A DNA stretch of 64,000 nucleotides from Bradyrhizobium sediminis (GTDB taxonomy: Bacteria; Pseudomonadota; Alphaproteobacteria; Rhizobiales; Xanthobacteraceae). The stretch is from contig NZ_CP076135.1 in assembly GCF_018736105.1 (NCBI RefSeq), positions 2,664,001-2,728,000 on the forward strand, read 5' to 3'. A program made the translations under genes and the position numbers. The notes under the pieces are model-generated. The model ran no database searches. It had not been told where the DNA came from and was given only the letters and a program-made list of their open reading frames with translations. This document shows, one piece after another, positions 27,462 through 35,777 of the stretch (within the stretch, counting starts at the first letter, position 1; every line of letters starts with the position of its first letter).

Positions 27462-27679
27462 CTCAATTCCCCAGTTGATAGGCGGTCGGCCGTAACCAGC
27501 GTCAAATTCGCGCGTTTAGAATCTCAAACTGTCAGGAAACTATAACCAGTCTCATCCGAAAAGCTGTGTCTGGGGGAACACACCCCTCCGAAAACGACGC
27601 ATGTGGAAAGTCAGCAAACCCGGCTGATATCGGGGTAAATTGGCTCCGGGATAGCCAAATACGGCATCGCAGCGGCGAC

Positions 27680-29737
27680 CTAGACGTCCAGCAAATCCTC
27701 ACTGGCGAATTCGGCCTTGTCGGAAATGAAGGCAAAGCGCGCTTCCGCCTTGGAGCCCATCAGCCGCTCGACCGAATCGGCGGTGCCCTCGCGGTCGTCG
27801 GCCAACAGCACCACGCGCAGCAACGTGCGCTTGGCCGGATCCATGGTGGTTTCCTTGAGCTGCGCCGGCATCATTTCGCCGAGGCCCTTGAAGCGGCCGA
27901 CATCGACCTTGGCGTTGGCGTTGAATTCGCTCTTCAGGAGCTGATCCTTGTGGGCGTCGTCGCGGGCGTAGACCGTCTTTGAACCGTGGGTGAGGCGGTA
28001 GAGCGGCGGCACCGCGAGATAGAGGTGGCCCTCGTCGATCAGCCGCGGCATCTGCCGGTAGAAGAATGTGATCAGCAACGAGGCGATATGCGCGCCGTCG
28101 ACGTCGGCGTCGGTCATGACGATGATACGGGCGTAGCGCAGGTCCTCTTCGCGGTAGTTCGCGCCGGTGCCGCAGCCGATCGCCTGCATCAGGTCGGCAA
28201 GCTGCGCATTGGCGATGAGCTTGTCCTTGGTGGCGGAGGCGACGTTGAGAATCTTGCCGCGCAGGGGAAGGATCGCCTGGGTCTTGCGGTCGCGCGCCTG
28301 CTTGGCGCTGCCGCCGGCCGAGTCGCCTTCGACGATGAACAGCTCGGAGCCTTCGGCGGCTGAATTGGTGCAGTCGGAGAGCTTGCCCGGCAAGCGCGCT
28401 TTCTTCGTCGCAGTCTTGCGCGAGATTTCCTTCTCGGCGCGGCGGCGCAGCCGCTCGTCGGCGCGCTCAATGACGAAATCCAGGAGCTTGTTGGCTTGCA
28501 GCGGATTGCCCGACAGCCAGTGGTCGAACGGGTCCTTGATCGCCTGCTCGACGATGCGCTGGGCTTCTGATGTGGCGAGGCGGTCCTTGGTCTGGCCCTG
28601 GAATTCCGGCTCGCGCACGAACACGCTGAGCATCACGGCGGCGCCGACCATGACGTCTTCCGAGGTGATGGAAGCGGCGCGCTTGCCCTGGCCGACGCGT
28701 TCGGCGTGGTCCTTCAGGCCGCGCAGCAGCGCGCTGCGCATGCCGGATTCGTGGGTGCCGCCATCCTGCGTCGGCACGGTGTTGCAATAGGAGGACAGGA
28801 AACCGTCGGCATCCGCGGTCCACGCCACCGCCCATTCGCAGGCGCCATGGGCGCCGACCCGGCCCGACTTGCCGGAGAAGATATCCGGATGCACCAGGGT
28901 GTCGGCATGAACGGCCGCGGCGAGATAATCCTTCAATCCGCCGGCGAAATGAAAGCTGTCCTCGGCCGGCACGCCCTCGATGCCCTTCAGCAAGGCCGGA
29001 TCGCAGCGCCAGCGGATTTCGACGCCGCCGAACAGATAGGCCTTGGAGCGCGCCATCTTGAACAGCCGCTGCGGCTTGAAGGCGGCCTTGGCGCCGAAAA
29101 TCTCGGTATCCGGCTTGAAGCGGATGCGGGTGCCGCGGCGGTTGTTGATCTTGCCGAGATCCTCGAGCTTGCCCTTGGGATGGCCGCGCTCGAAACTCAT
29201 CCGATAGAGCTTCTGGCTGCGGGCGACCTCGACCTCGAGCCGCGAGGACAGCGCGTTCACCACGGACACGCCGACGCCGTGCAGACCGCCTGACGTCTCA
29301 TAGACCTTGGAGTCGAATTTGCCGCCGGAGTGCAGCGTGCACATGATGACTTCGAGCGCGGACTTCTTCGGAAATTTCGGATGCGGGTCGACCGGAATGC
29401 CGCGGCCGTTGTCCGACACGGTCAGAAACCCGTCGGCGGAAAGCTCCACCTCGATGAAGGAGGCATGGCCCGCCAGCGCCTCGTCCATGGAATTGTCGAT
29501 CACTTCCGCGAACAGGTGGTGCAGCGCCTTCTCGTCGGTGCCGCCGATATACATGCCGGGCCGGCGGCGCACCGGTTCGAGGCCTTCGAGCACCTCGATA
29601 TCGGCCGCGGTGTAGCCGGCTTCGGCGCTGGAGGCGCGCGAGGCGACCTTGAGCGGGGCGCGGCCCTTCGGCGCCGCGGCCCCGAATAGATCGTCACCGG
29701 ATTTGGTTTTTGCAGCAGATTTCAATGGCTTGGACAT
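27680..29737 (-). CDS. parE: DNA topoisomerase IV subunit B
   Basis: ParE (685 aa) is the ATPase subunit that, with ParC, decatenates daughter chromosomes. The GHKL ATPase has EVIDNSMDEALAG and DNGRGIPVDPHPK, the ATP lid GGLHGVGVSVVNALS, and a transducer domain. TOPRIM follows with EGDSAGGSAKQARDR and DADVDGAHI. The length and the absence of a GyrB-type insertion fit ParE. The N-terminal 30 residues (KSAAKTKSGDDLFG) are a variable extension. It is divergent from the PEGA lipoprotein gene; parC is not in the window. Confidence 0.96.
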   Translation of the reverse strand: MSKPLKSAAKTKSGDDLFGAAAPKGRAPLKVASRASSAEAGYTAADIEVLEGLEPVRRRPGMYIGGTDEKALHHLFAEVIDNSMDEALAGHASFIEVELSADGFLTVSDNGRGIPVDPHPKFPKKSALEVIMCTLHSGGKFDSKVYETSGGLHGVGVSVVNALSSRLEVEVARSQKLYRMSFERGHPKGKLEDLGKINNRRGTRIRFKPDTEIFGAKAAFKPQRLFKMARSKAYLFGGVEIRWRCDPALLKGIEGVPAEDSFHFAGGLKDYLAAAVHADTLVHPDIFSGKSGRVGAHGACEWAVAWTADADGFLSSYCNTVPTQDGGTHESGMRSALLRGLKDHAERVGQGKRAASITSEDVMVGAAVMLSVFVREPEFQGQTKDRLATSEAQRIVEQAIKDPFDHWLSGNPLQANKLLDFVIERADERLRRRAEKEISRKTATKKARLPGKLSDCTNSAAEGSELFIVEGDSAGGSAKQARDRKTQAILPLRGKILNVASATKDKLIANAQLADLMQAIGCGTGANYREEDLRYARIIVMTDADVDGAHIASLLITFFYRQMPRLIDEGHLYLAVPPLYRLTHGSKTVYARDDAHKDQLLKSEFNANAKVDVGRFKGLGEMMPAQLKETTMDPAKRTLLRVVLLADDREGTADSVERLMGSKAEARFAFISDKAEFASEDLLDV

Positions 29738-29986
29738 GGTTCTTCATATGTTGCGCGCGCGTCGGGCGCGGCGAATCGGTTTCTCTGACTATGCCACGGA
29801 TGAGCTCAAAAAGTGACGGCGGGCGGCATCCATAACGTCGCCAGCCGCAAATCCGCCCGGGACGCGCGAGGTCAGCAGCTTTGCCGCCCGGAGGCGGAGC
29901 GCAATTAACAGTACCCAACGCTATCGCGAACGGCCCCTTGCATTCGCGCTGCGGTTGCGTGAAAGATTTTCGCGGGGGAATTTTCA

Positions 29987-30436
29987 ATGATCAGATTGCT
30001 TGTGGCCGCGGCGATCGCATCGCCGTGCATCGGCTGCGCCTCGGTGACGCGCGGAACGACCGAGAACATTTCGATTTCGTCGACGCCGGCGGGCGCCACT
30101 GCCGAAATATCCGGACTCGACAATCCAATGACCTGCGTGACGCCCTGCGTGGTCCAGGCCAAGCGCAGCGCCGACATCACCGTTACGCTCAACAAGGAGG
30201 GATACGAGCCACAGGTCATCCCCCTGACCAAGGAGATTCCCGGCACCGGCGCGGCAGGCTTCGCGGGCAATGTTCTGCTGGGTGGGCTGGTCGGCATGGG
30301 CGTGGATGCCGTCACCGGCGCTGCGCTGGATCACAAGCCAAATCCGGTGATCGTGACCTTGCAGCCGGTTGCGCCGGCGCCTCCGCGCGCGACCAAGCCG
30401 CGGTCGCCGAAACGGCCGCCGCCGCCTCAGAGCTGA
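29987..30436 (+). CDS. PEGA-like lipoprotein
   Basis: A 149-residue exported protein. The N-terminus MIRLLVAAAIASPCIGCASV looks like a lipoprotein signal with cleavage before the second Cys (CIGC is a non-standard lipobox). Residues 27-75 resemble a PEGA domain: ISISSTPAGATAEI, TPCVV, and VTLNKEGYEPQ. A glycine-rich hydrophobic stretch near 85-105 may sit in a membrane, and the tail is proline-rich and basic (PRATKPRSPKRPPPP), perhaps contacting peptidoglycan. Role unknown. Confidence 0.75.
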   Translation: MIRLLVAAAIASPCIGCASVTRGTTENISISSTPAGATAEISGLDNPMTCVTPCVVQAKRSADITVTLNKEGYEPQVIPLTKEIPGTGAAGFAGNVLLGGLVGMGVDAVTGAALDHKPNPVIVTLQPVAPAPPRATKPRSPKRPPPPQS

Positions 30437-30597
30437 GGGCGGCAGTTAGCCCCGATACGAGGAGCTCACGCGCAGTCCCCGCCTTTGTGACTTGATGTCA
30501 CGGAAGGGGTTGGCTTACCTGTCCTCCGGCATCGGAATCCCAAAAAGGTCCGATGTCCCGCTCGATCAGGTTGGCAGCCGGGGAAGGCTCTCTAGAC

Positions 30598-31128
30598 ATG
30601 GAAGATTTTACGCGCACCTTGGCTGACTTCGTGCGCGATCATCAGGCCTGGGCCGCTCCCATCGTGCTCCTGCTCGCATTCGGCGAATCGCTCGCCTTCA
30701 TCTCGCTGGTGGTCCCGGCCTGGGGGGCATTGGTTGCGATCGGCGCGCTGATCGGGGTCAGCGGCATCAGCTTCTGGCCGGTGTGGCTGGCGGGCGGGAT
30801 TGGCGCTGCGCTCGGCGATTGGCTCTCCTACTGGGTTGGCTTCCGGTACAAGGAGCACGTCGCCGAGATGTGGCCGCTGTCGCGCTACCCGGGGATCCTG
30901 GAGCGCGGCGAGGTCTTTGTGAAGGACTGGGGCGTGCCGAGCATCTTCATCGGGCGATTTTTCGGACCGCTGCGGGCTTCGGTCCCGCTCGCGGCCGGCA
31001 TATTCGAGATGCCTTACTGGCAATTTCAAATCGCCAATTTCGTATCCGCGCTGGTCTGGTCGGCGGTACTGCTGCTGTTTGGCGACGTGATGGCGCTGAC
31101 CGCCGGATGGCTTTGGCGGGCGGTGTAG
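30598..31128 (+). CDS. DedA family membrane protein
   Basis: A 176-residue integral membrane protein of the DedA/SNARE-associated family, which includes undecaprenyl-phosphate and phospholipid flippases or scramblases. Diagnostic stretches are FGESLAFISLVVPAW in the first re-entrant region and GRFFGPLRASVPLAAGIFEM, containing the conserved Gly-Arg and Arg, in the second. ATG 30598 follows GAAGG; an ATG at 30553 with AAGG 5 bases upstream would add 15 non-typical residues and is an alternative. Confidence 0.9.
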   Translation: MEDFTRTLADFVRDHQAWAAPIVLLLAFGESLAFISLVVPAWGALVAIGALIGVSGISFWPVWLAGGIGAALGDWLSYWVGFRYKEHVAEMWPLSRYPGILERGEVFVKDWGVPSIFIGRFFGPLRASVPLAAGIFEMPYWQFQIANFVSALVWSAVLLLFGDVMALTAGWLWRAV

Positions 31129-31135
31129 GTTTTGA

Positions 31136-31165
31136 CCCTCTCCATTTGGTGTTGGAGAGGGTCAG
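31136..31165. terminator. bidirectional hairpin between dedA-like and MBL genes
   Basis: GACCCTCTCC and GGAGAGGGTC form a perfect 10-bp stem with a ten-base loop between convergent genes. T runs are weak on both sides. Confidence 0.65.
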
Positions 31166-31183
31166 CACCGTCGCGATCCCGGT

Positions 31184-32179
31184 TTACAGCGCCGGATTCC
31201 AAAGCGCTGGAACCCAGCGATAGCCGTTCCCGTCCTTTTCCACTCGCACGAGTCCGGGGAAACCGGCATGGAACGCCTGGATCGGCATCTTTTCCGCAAT
31301 CGCCATGTCATAAAGCTTGCGCCGTGTCTCGACGGCGAGCGGTTTGTCGACATCAAACAGCAACTGCCAATGGGGATTCTTCACGAACAGGAAGGCGGCC
31401 CCGGCAGTGATATCGACCTGCACCAGCAATTTTTCCGAGCCGGACGCAACGATGAAAGAGGTATGGCCCGGCGTATGACCGGGGCTGGCGAGGGAGGTGA
31501 TGCCCGGAGCAATCTCCTTGCCGGCGTCATACTGCGTCACCTTGCGGCCGAGAGCATCGAACACGCGCCGCGAATTCTTGAAGTTGCCTTCCAGAATGGG
31601 ATTTCCGGCGCCCTTGTTCATCTCGCCGTCGTCCATCCAGAATTTCCACTCGGCTGATGGCACCATGATCTCGGCATTCGGGTAAGCGGCCTTGTTGTCC
31701 GCGGTCAGGAGCCCGTTGATGTGGTCTCCGTGAAAATGCGAGATGATCACCGTATCGACGCTGTTGCGGTCGATGCCTGCTGCCGCGAGATTGGTCTGAA
31801 ACTGTCCGACCCTGCCTTTGCTTTGTTCGAAGGTGGCCGGACCGAGACCCGTATCCACCACCACAAGCTTCGACCCGGTGTTGATAACAATTGGGCTGTA
31901 GCTGTGGGTCGCTTTGTCCGGGGGCAGATAGTTGTCCTCGAAGAGCTTGCTGACCTCGTCCTTCGATGCATTGGCAACATAATTGTCGGGTCGGGGGGTA
32001 ACGGTAATTCCGTCGGACACGACCGTGATCTGGTGCGTGCCGATCTTGTACCGGTAGAAACTCGGAGCTTGTTTGTCGGCTAACGGCGCGTTGGCGCGGG
32101 CTGATGTTATGCCGGCGAGCGGAACAACGGTGGTTGCAGCGACGCCGACCAGGGCCGCACGGCGGGTGAGTTCTATCAT
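31184..32179 (-). CDS. Tat-exported metallo-beta-lactamase-fold hydrolase
   Basis: A 331-residue MBL-fold enzyme. The N-terminus MIELTRRAALVGVAATTVVPL carries a twin-Arg motif (TRRAAL), so export to the periplasm in folded form is likely. The zinc motif is SHFHGDHINGLL near residue 147, with a second His in GHTPGHTSF near residue 238. The arrangement suits lactonase- or hydrolase-type MBL proteins; the substrate is not known. ATG 32179 is chosen because the frame upstream to 32740 is not protein-like and would bury the signal peptide. Confidence 0.9.
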   Translation of the reverse strand: MIELTRRAALVGVAATTVVPLAGITSARANAPLADKQAPSFYRYKIGTHQITVVSDGITVTPRPDNYVANASKDEVSKLFEDNYLPPDKATHSYSPIVINTGSKLVVVDTGLGPATFEQSKGRVGQFQTNLAAAGIDRNSVDTVIISHFHGDHINGLLTADNKAAYPNAEIMVPSAEWKFWMDDGEMNKGAGNPILEGNFKNSRRVFDALGRKVTQYDAGKEIAPGITSLASPGHTPGHTSFIVASGSEKLLVQVDITAGAAFLFVKNPHWQLLFDVDKPLAVETRRKLYDMAIAEKMPIQAFHAGFPGLVRVEKDGNGYRWVPALWNPAL

Positions 32180-32591
32180 TTGTGGTGTCCTCGTGTTGGT
32201 GGCGACATGAAGTCGAAGAGATAGCCGGTCTGGAGAGATTCCACTCGTTCCGGGGCTTAAAACCCCCGGTCCGTTCGAAAATTCCGGTTCATTTTTAGAG
32301 ACTTTTGAGGCGGGACACGACGGGTGGCGATCACGTTCGCTGGTGTTGAACTGCAGGACGGTACACGCAACGTTACGTTTGGCTTGACCCCGGGATCGCC
32401 CGGCCTTATAGCCCCGCCCCATGATCAACGCCGCGACCATCGTTTTCGCTCGCCGCCGCCGCAGTTTCGCGGTATGGGCGGACGTTTGCGTCTGAGATTG
32501 TCGCCCCTGCCGCCGGATCCGGTCCGCGGCATTTACTTCACTGCAGCGTGATCTGACCCGGCGGCTCCCAACGTCAAGCCGGAGTCCGAAG
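32180..32591. other. divergent intergenic region, no gene seen
   Basis: These 412 bases between the MBL and PaiB-like starts should contain two promoters. The 75-codon plus-strand ORF at 32324-32551 has no ribosome-binding site or protein-like pattern. No RNA or repeat was recognised. Confidence 0.45.
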
Positions 32592-33275
32592 ATGTACACG
32601 CCTCCCATGTTCAAGACCGATCGCGCCGCAAGCCTGGCCTTTGCGGAAGCGCGCGGATTCGGCACGGTCTGCGCGTGGAACGGCTCGCGGCCGGTCGCGT
32701 CCTCGCTGCCGTTCTTTCTCACTTCGGCCGATGACGGCACGCCGCAGGCGCTGTTTCACGTTGCGCGCCATAATCCGCTGGCGAGCCTAGCGGACGGGGC
32801 ATCGCCCTGGCTGATGGCCGTCAACGGCGCCGACGCCTATGTGTCGCCGGACTGGTACGCCTCGCCGGATCAGGTGCCGACCTGGCTTTATAAGGCGGTG
32901 CATCTCACCGGCACCGTGCGGCCGTTGTCCGGCGATGAACTCGGCCGGCATCTCGACGCCCTGAGCGCCAGGTTCGAGGGCCAGCTGGCGCCGAAACCGC
33001 CATGGCTGTCCTCGAAGATGACGGCAGGCCGCCTGGATGCGATGAAGAAGGCGATCGTGGGTCTTGTCATGACGGTCGAAGAGGTCGAGGGCAGTTTTAA
33101 GCTCAACCAGCACAAATCCGACGCCGACCATGTGGCGATTGCGGCCGGGCTGTCCCGGCAGCCGGAGGCCGCGGCGCAGGTTCTGGCAAACGAAATGCGC
33201 GCATTGCGTCCGCAATTGTTCGAGAGCCAGACGACACCATTGGATGCTAAGACGACATCGGAAGGAGCGAAGTGA
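32592..33275 (+). CDS. FMN-binding negative transcriptional regulator, PaiB-like
   Basis: A 227-residue split-barrel flavin-binding protein of the PaiB family. It starts MYTPPMFKTDRAASLAFAEARGFGTV and contains FHVARHNPLA near residue 56, AYVSPDWYASPDQVPTWLYKAVHLTG near residues 77-102, broken into the canonical PaiB core, and FKLNQHKSDADH near residue 170. PaiB represses sporulation and protease genes in Bacillus; the role here is unknown. Its stop overlaps the argC start (TGATG), so the two are translationally coupled. Confidence 0.9.
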   Translation: MYTPPMFKTDRAASLAFAEARGFGTVCAWNGSRPVASSLPFFLTSADDGTPQALFHVARHNPLASLADGASPWLMAVNGADAYVSPDWYASPDQVPTWLYKAVHLTGTVRPLSGDELGRHLDALSARFEGQLAPKPPWLSSKMTAGRLDAMKKAIVGLVMTVEEVEGSFKLNQHKSDADHVAIAAGLSRQPEAAAQVLANEMRALRPQLFESQTTPLDAKTTSEGAK

Positions 33276-34324
33276 TGAGCAGCAAGAAGAAGATCGGCAT
33301 TCTCGGCGCCTCCGGCTACACCGGCGCCGACGCGGTGCGCCTGTTGGCGCGGCACCCTGATGCCGAAATCACCGCGCTCACCGCCAACACGCATGCGGGC
33401 AAGGCGATGGACGAGGTGTTTCCGCATTTCTTCATGCTCGACCTGCCGAAGCTGGTGGAATGGGAAAAGGTCGACTGGGCCAAGCTCGATGCGGTGTTCT
33501 GCGGGCTGCCGCATGGCACCACGCAGGAGATCATCGCCGCCGTGCTGGCGGCCAATCCCAACATCAAGATCCTCGATATGTCGGCGGATTTCCGGCTCCG
33601 CGACATGAAAACCTACGCGCAATGGTACGGCCATGAGCACCGCGCGCCAAAGCTTCAGGGGGAGGCCGTCTACGGCCTGACCGAATTCTATCGCGAGAAG
33701 ATCGCGGCGGCGCGGCTCGTCGCCTGTCCCGGCTGCTATCCGACCGCGGCACTGCTGGCGTTGGTCCCGCTTGCGAAGGCAAAATTGATCGACGTCGACG
33801 ACATCGTCATCGACGCGAAATCGGGCGTCACCGGCGCCGGGCGCGGCCTCAAGCAGAACACGCTGTTCAGCGAAGCCGGCGAGGGGCTCTCGCCCTATTC
33901 GGTCGGCACCCACCGGCACTCGCCGGAGATCGAGCAGGAGATCGGCGCCGCCGCAGGCAGCAACGTGACCGTCAATTTCACGCCGCATCTCATTCCGATG
34001 AGCCGGGGCGAGCTCTGCACGTCCTATGTCAGGCTCAATGGCGCCAGCCCCGACGATCTGCGGGCGGCGCTGGCTGCGGCCTACAAGGACGAGCCGTTCG
34101 TGCATGTGGCGAAGAAGGGCGTGATGCCGCAGACCCAGAACGTGCGCGGCTCGAACTACGTGCAGGTCGGCGTGTTCGCCGACCGCATCAAGAACCGCGC
34201 CATCGTCATCTCGGTGCTCGACAATCTGGTGAAGGGCTCGGCCGGGCAGGCGATCCAGAACATGAACCTGATGTTCGGGCTTCCGGAAACCGCCGGGCTG
34301 GAGCAGATCGCGCTGTTCCCGTGA
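33275..34324 (+). CDS. argC: N-acetyl-gamma-glutamyl-phosphate reductase
   Basis: ArgC (349 aa) reduces N-acetylglutamyl phosphate with NADPH, the third step of arginine synthesis. The N-terminal GILGASGYTGADAVRLLARHP binds NADP, FCGLPHGTTQE is near residue 75, the catalytic cysteine is in ACPGCYPTAAL near residue 150, and HRHSPEIEQE is near 213. ATG 33275 follows GGAAGGAG by 7 bases; GTG 33272 is less well placed. The length is standard for the type 1 enzyme. Confidence 0.96.
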   Translation: MSSKKKIGILGASGYTGADAVRLLARHPDAEITALTANTHAGKAMDEVFPHFFMLDLPKLVEWEKVDWAKLDAVFCGLPHGTTQEIIAAVLAANPNIKILDMSADFRLRDMKTYAQWYGHEHRAPKLQGEAVYGLTEFYREKIAAARLVACPGCYPTAALLALVPLAKAKLIDVDDIVIDAKSGVTGAGRGLKQNTLFSEAGEGLSPYSVGTHRHSPEIEQEIGAAAGSNVTVNFTPHLIPMSRGELCTSYVRLNGASPDDLRAALAAAYKDEPFVHVAKKGVMPQTQNVRGSNYVQVGVFADRIKNRAIVISVLDNLVKGSAGQAIQNMNLMFGLPETAGLEQIALFP

Positions 34325-34334
34325 GCGGGAGTGC

Positions 34335-34375
34335 CCCGGACGCGGTGCAGCGTGTTACGCTGTTCCGCGTCCGGG
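34335..34375. terminator. long nested hairpin downstream of argC
   Basis: CCCGGACGCGG and CCGCGTCCGGG form an 11-bp outer stem, with AGCGT/ACGCT inside. It lies between convergent genes, so it could end both transcripts. There is no U tract, and similar hairpins are dispersed in Bradyrhizobium, so it may equally be a REP-type element. Confidence 0.7.
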
Positions 34376-34384
34376 ATACGAAGA

Positions 34385-34783
34385 TCAAAGAATCTTGAAA
34401 ATAGCCAGCGCCAGCACGGCCTGGGCGAAGAAGCCGACGGTGAAGGCGAGCGTGCGGAACACCGGCAGTCCGAGGGTATAGACGATCAGGTGCGCGACGC
34501 GGGACCAGAAATACACCGCGCAGGCCAGAACGGTCCATTGGGTCGAATAATCGATCGAGTTGAGGATCAGCACCAGCGGCGCAAAGATGATGAGGTTCTC
34601 GACCGCATTGTCATGCGCGAACATCATGCGATTGGCCCATTCCGCATGCGGCTTGTCGTTGCGCGACGGATTGGCCATCGCGCCCATGAGGCCGCGCACC
34701 TGGCAGCGGTTGAGCACGTACGGGATCCACATCAACCCCGTCAAAATCACCGTCAGCGTCAGCCAGAACAGTTCGCGCGTCAT
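34385..34783 (-). CDS. MAPEG family membrane protein
   Basis: A 132-residue four-TM protein of the MAPEG type (membrane-associated eicosanoid and glutathione metabolism). TM1 is ELFWLTLTVILTGLMWIPYVL, the RMMFAHDNAVENLIIFAPLVLI segment contains the family-typical Asn-x-x-Glu-Asn pattern, and TM3-TM4 are near the C-terminus. ATG 34783 follows AGGAAGG and is preferred to the ATG at 34807. The bacterial role is not established. Confidence 0.88.
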   Translation of the reverse strand: MTRELFWLTLTVILTGLMWIPYVLNRCQVRGLMGAMANPSRNDKPHAEWANRMMFAHDNAVENLIIFAPLVLILNSIDYSTQWTVLACAVYFWSRVAHLIVYTLGLPVFRTLAFTVGFFAQAVLALAIFKIL

Positions 34784-34950
34784 CAGATGTTTCCTTCCTG
34801 TGCTCAATCCAGGCGCTCAACGTCCCGATCAGAGAAATCTGCGCCCGATTTTGATCGACGGCCTTCGATTAAATCATAGACGCTTGTTGTGACGACGCCA
34901 ATGCGGTTGACGAGGCGTTCGGTGGACAAGCGCTGCCGCTGGCGCCTTCC

Positions 34951-35523
34951 TCATTCCATCGCCGTCCCTTCCGGAACGCCTTGGCGCGACGACACCGTGT
35001 CGGGCCGGCGCTGCGGTGGAACGCAATCGCGCAGCGTCGACAGGAACTGCCGGACTTCGGCCGATAGGGTGCCACACTCGAAATCAGCCAGCAGCTCGAG
35101 CGTCCAGCCGTGAGCCGGCAGCAATCGACTTCTGAGTTCGTCGTGTGCAACGGCTTGCGCGGTCGTCAGCGGCAGCCGGCCGGCCATGTGTAGTAGATGC
35201 AGCAGCTCATGGACCCTGCGCATTGCCCTGAATGCCTCCAGCATCGACCGGGTGAGTACGGGATTTTCCTGCCAGGAACGCCCGCCAAACAGGTGCTGGA
35301 CCACATGTTGGCCGGCACCCAGGCAGTCATAGCGCGCGCAGCCGCCGAACCCGCAGCGGTTCAGTTCCGCGTGGATGGCGCAGCGGCAATCCGAAACCAG
35401 GTGTGGACAGGGTTCGCCGGAGGCTTTGTCGATCGCGAACAGTTCGGAGCGATCGAAGGCGAGATAAACGCAGCAAAGCGCCGCGCATCGCGCGCAGTCA
35501 GCGCGCAGCATCGGGTCGAGCAT
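34951..35523 (-). CDS. cysteine-cluster protein (metal-binding)
   Basis: A 190-residue cytosolic protein. The N-terminus has ADCARCAALCCVYLAFDRS, then CPHL, CRCAIH, and CGFGGCARYDCLGAGQHV, so about ten cysteines in the first 80 residues. These suit zinc or Fe-S binding, as in YkgJ-like proteins. The rest is helical. ATG 35523 (MLDPMLRADC) is chosen because the frame upstream to 35673 crosses hairpin repeats and is low-complexity. Function unknown. Confidence 0.75.
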   Translation of the reverse strand: MLDPMLRADCARCAALCCVYLAFDRSELFAIDKASGEPCPHLVSDCRCAIHAELNRCGFGGCARYDCLGAGQHVVQHLFGGRSWQENPVLTRSMLEAFRAMRRVHELLHLLHMAGRLPLTTAQAVAHDELRSRLLPAHGWTLELLADFECGTLSAEVRQFLSTLRDCVPPQRRPDTVSSRQGVPEGTAME

Positions 35524-35670
35524 GATGGTGCTTTCCGGAACAGTTCCAGCAGGTTTCGCGCCCGCAGCAGCAGCGACCGCGAACACTTTCAATAGGGAGA
35601 GACGAGAGGTGTTATCGAATGCGCGTTCGCCAGAGACGACAACGCCAGCCGCGGGGGCTGGCGCAACACG

Positions 35671-35697
35671 CAAAAACGCCAGCCGGAACGGCTGGCG
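35671..35697 (-). terminator. phaC terminator
   Basis: CGCCAGCC (35677-35684) and GGCTGGCG (35690-35697) form a perfect stem, and the A run at 35672-35676 gives a U tract on the minus strand. A second copy of the same stem sits at 35643-35663, so the transcript meets two hairpins in a row. Confidence 0.88.
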
Positions 35698-35777
35698 TTA
35701 AGGCTAGACAATCAAAATTCCCGGTCGCTTGCAAGCCCATCGGCCGCCGCCGCCCACACTTATTGTCCAGATCCCGT

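Larger units (their letters stand above)
25490..27641. repeat. 1,120-bp tandem duplication of an Omp gene unit
   Basis: Segment 25490-26520 (terminator, Omp gene, 5' region) is repeated at 26610-27641 with a constant 1,120-base offset. The copies include nearly identical 5' untranslated stretches, such as CGCGTTTAGAATCTCAAACTG and AAGCTGTGTCTGGGGG. Substitutions within the genes are unevenly spread. Confidence 0.9.

Noticed and set aside
32324..32551. 75-codon ORF in the MBL/PaiB gap
   Set aside because: No ribosome-binding site, low-complexity Arg/Pro end, no protein-like periodicity.
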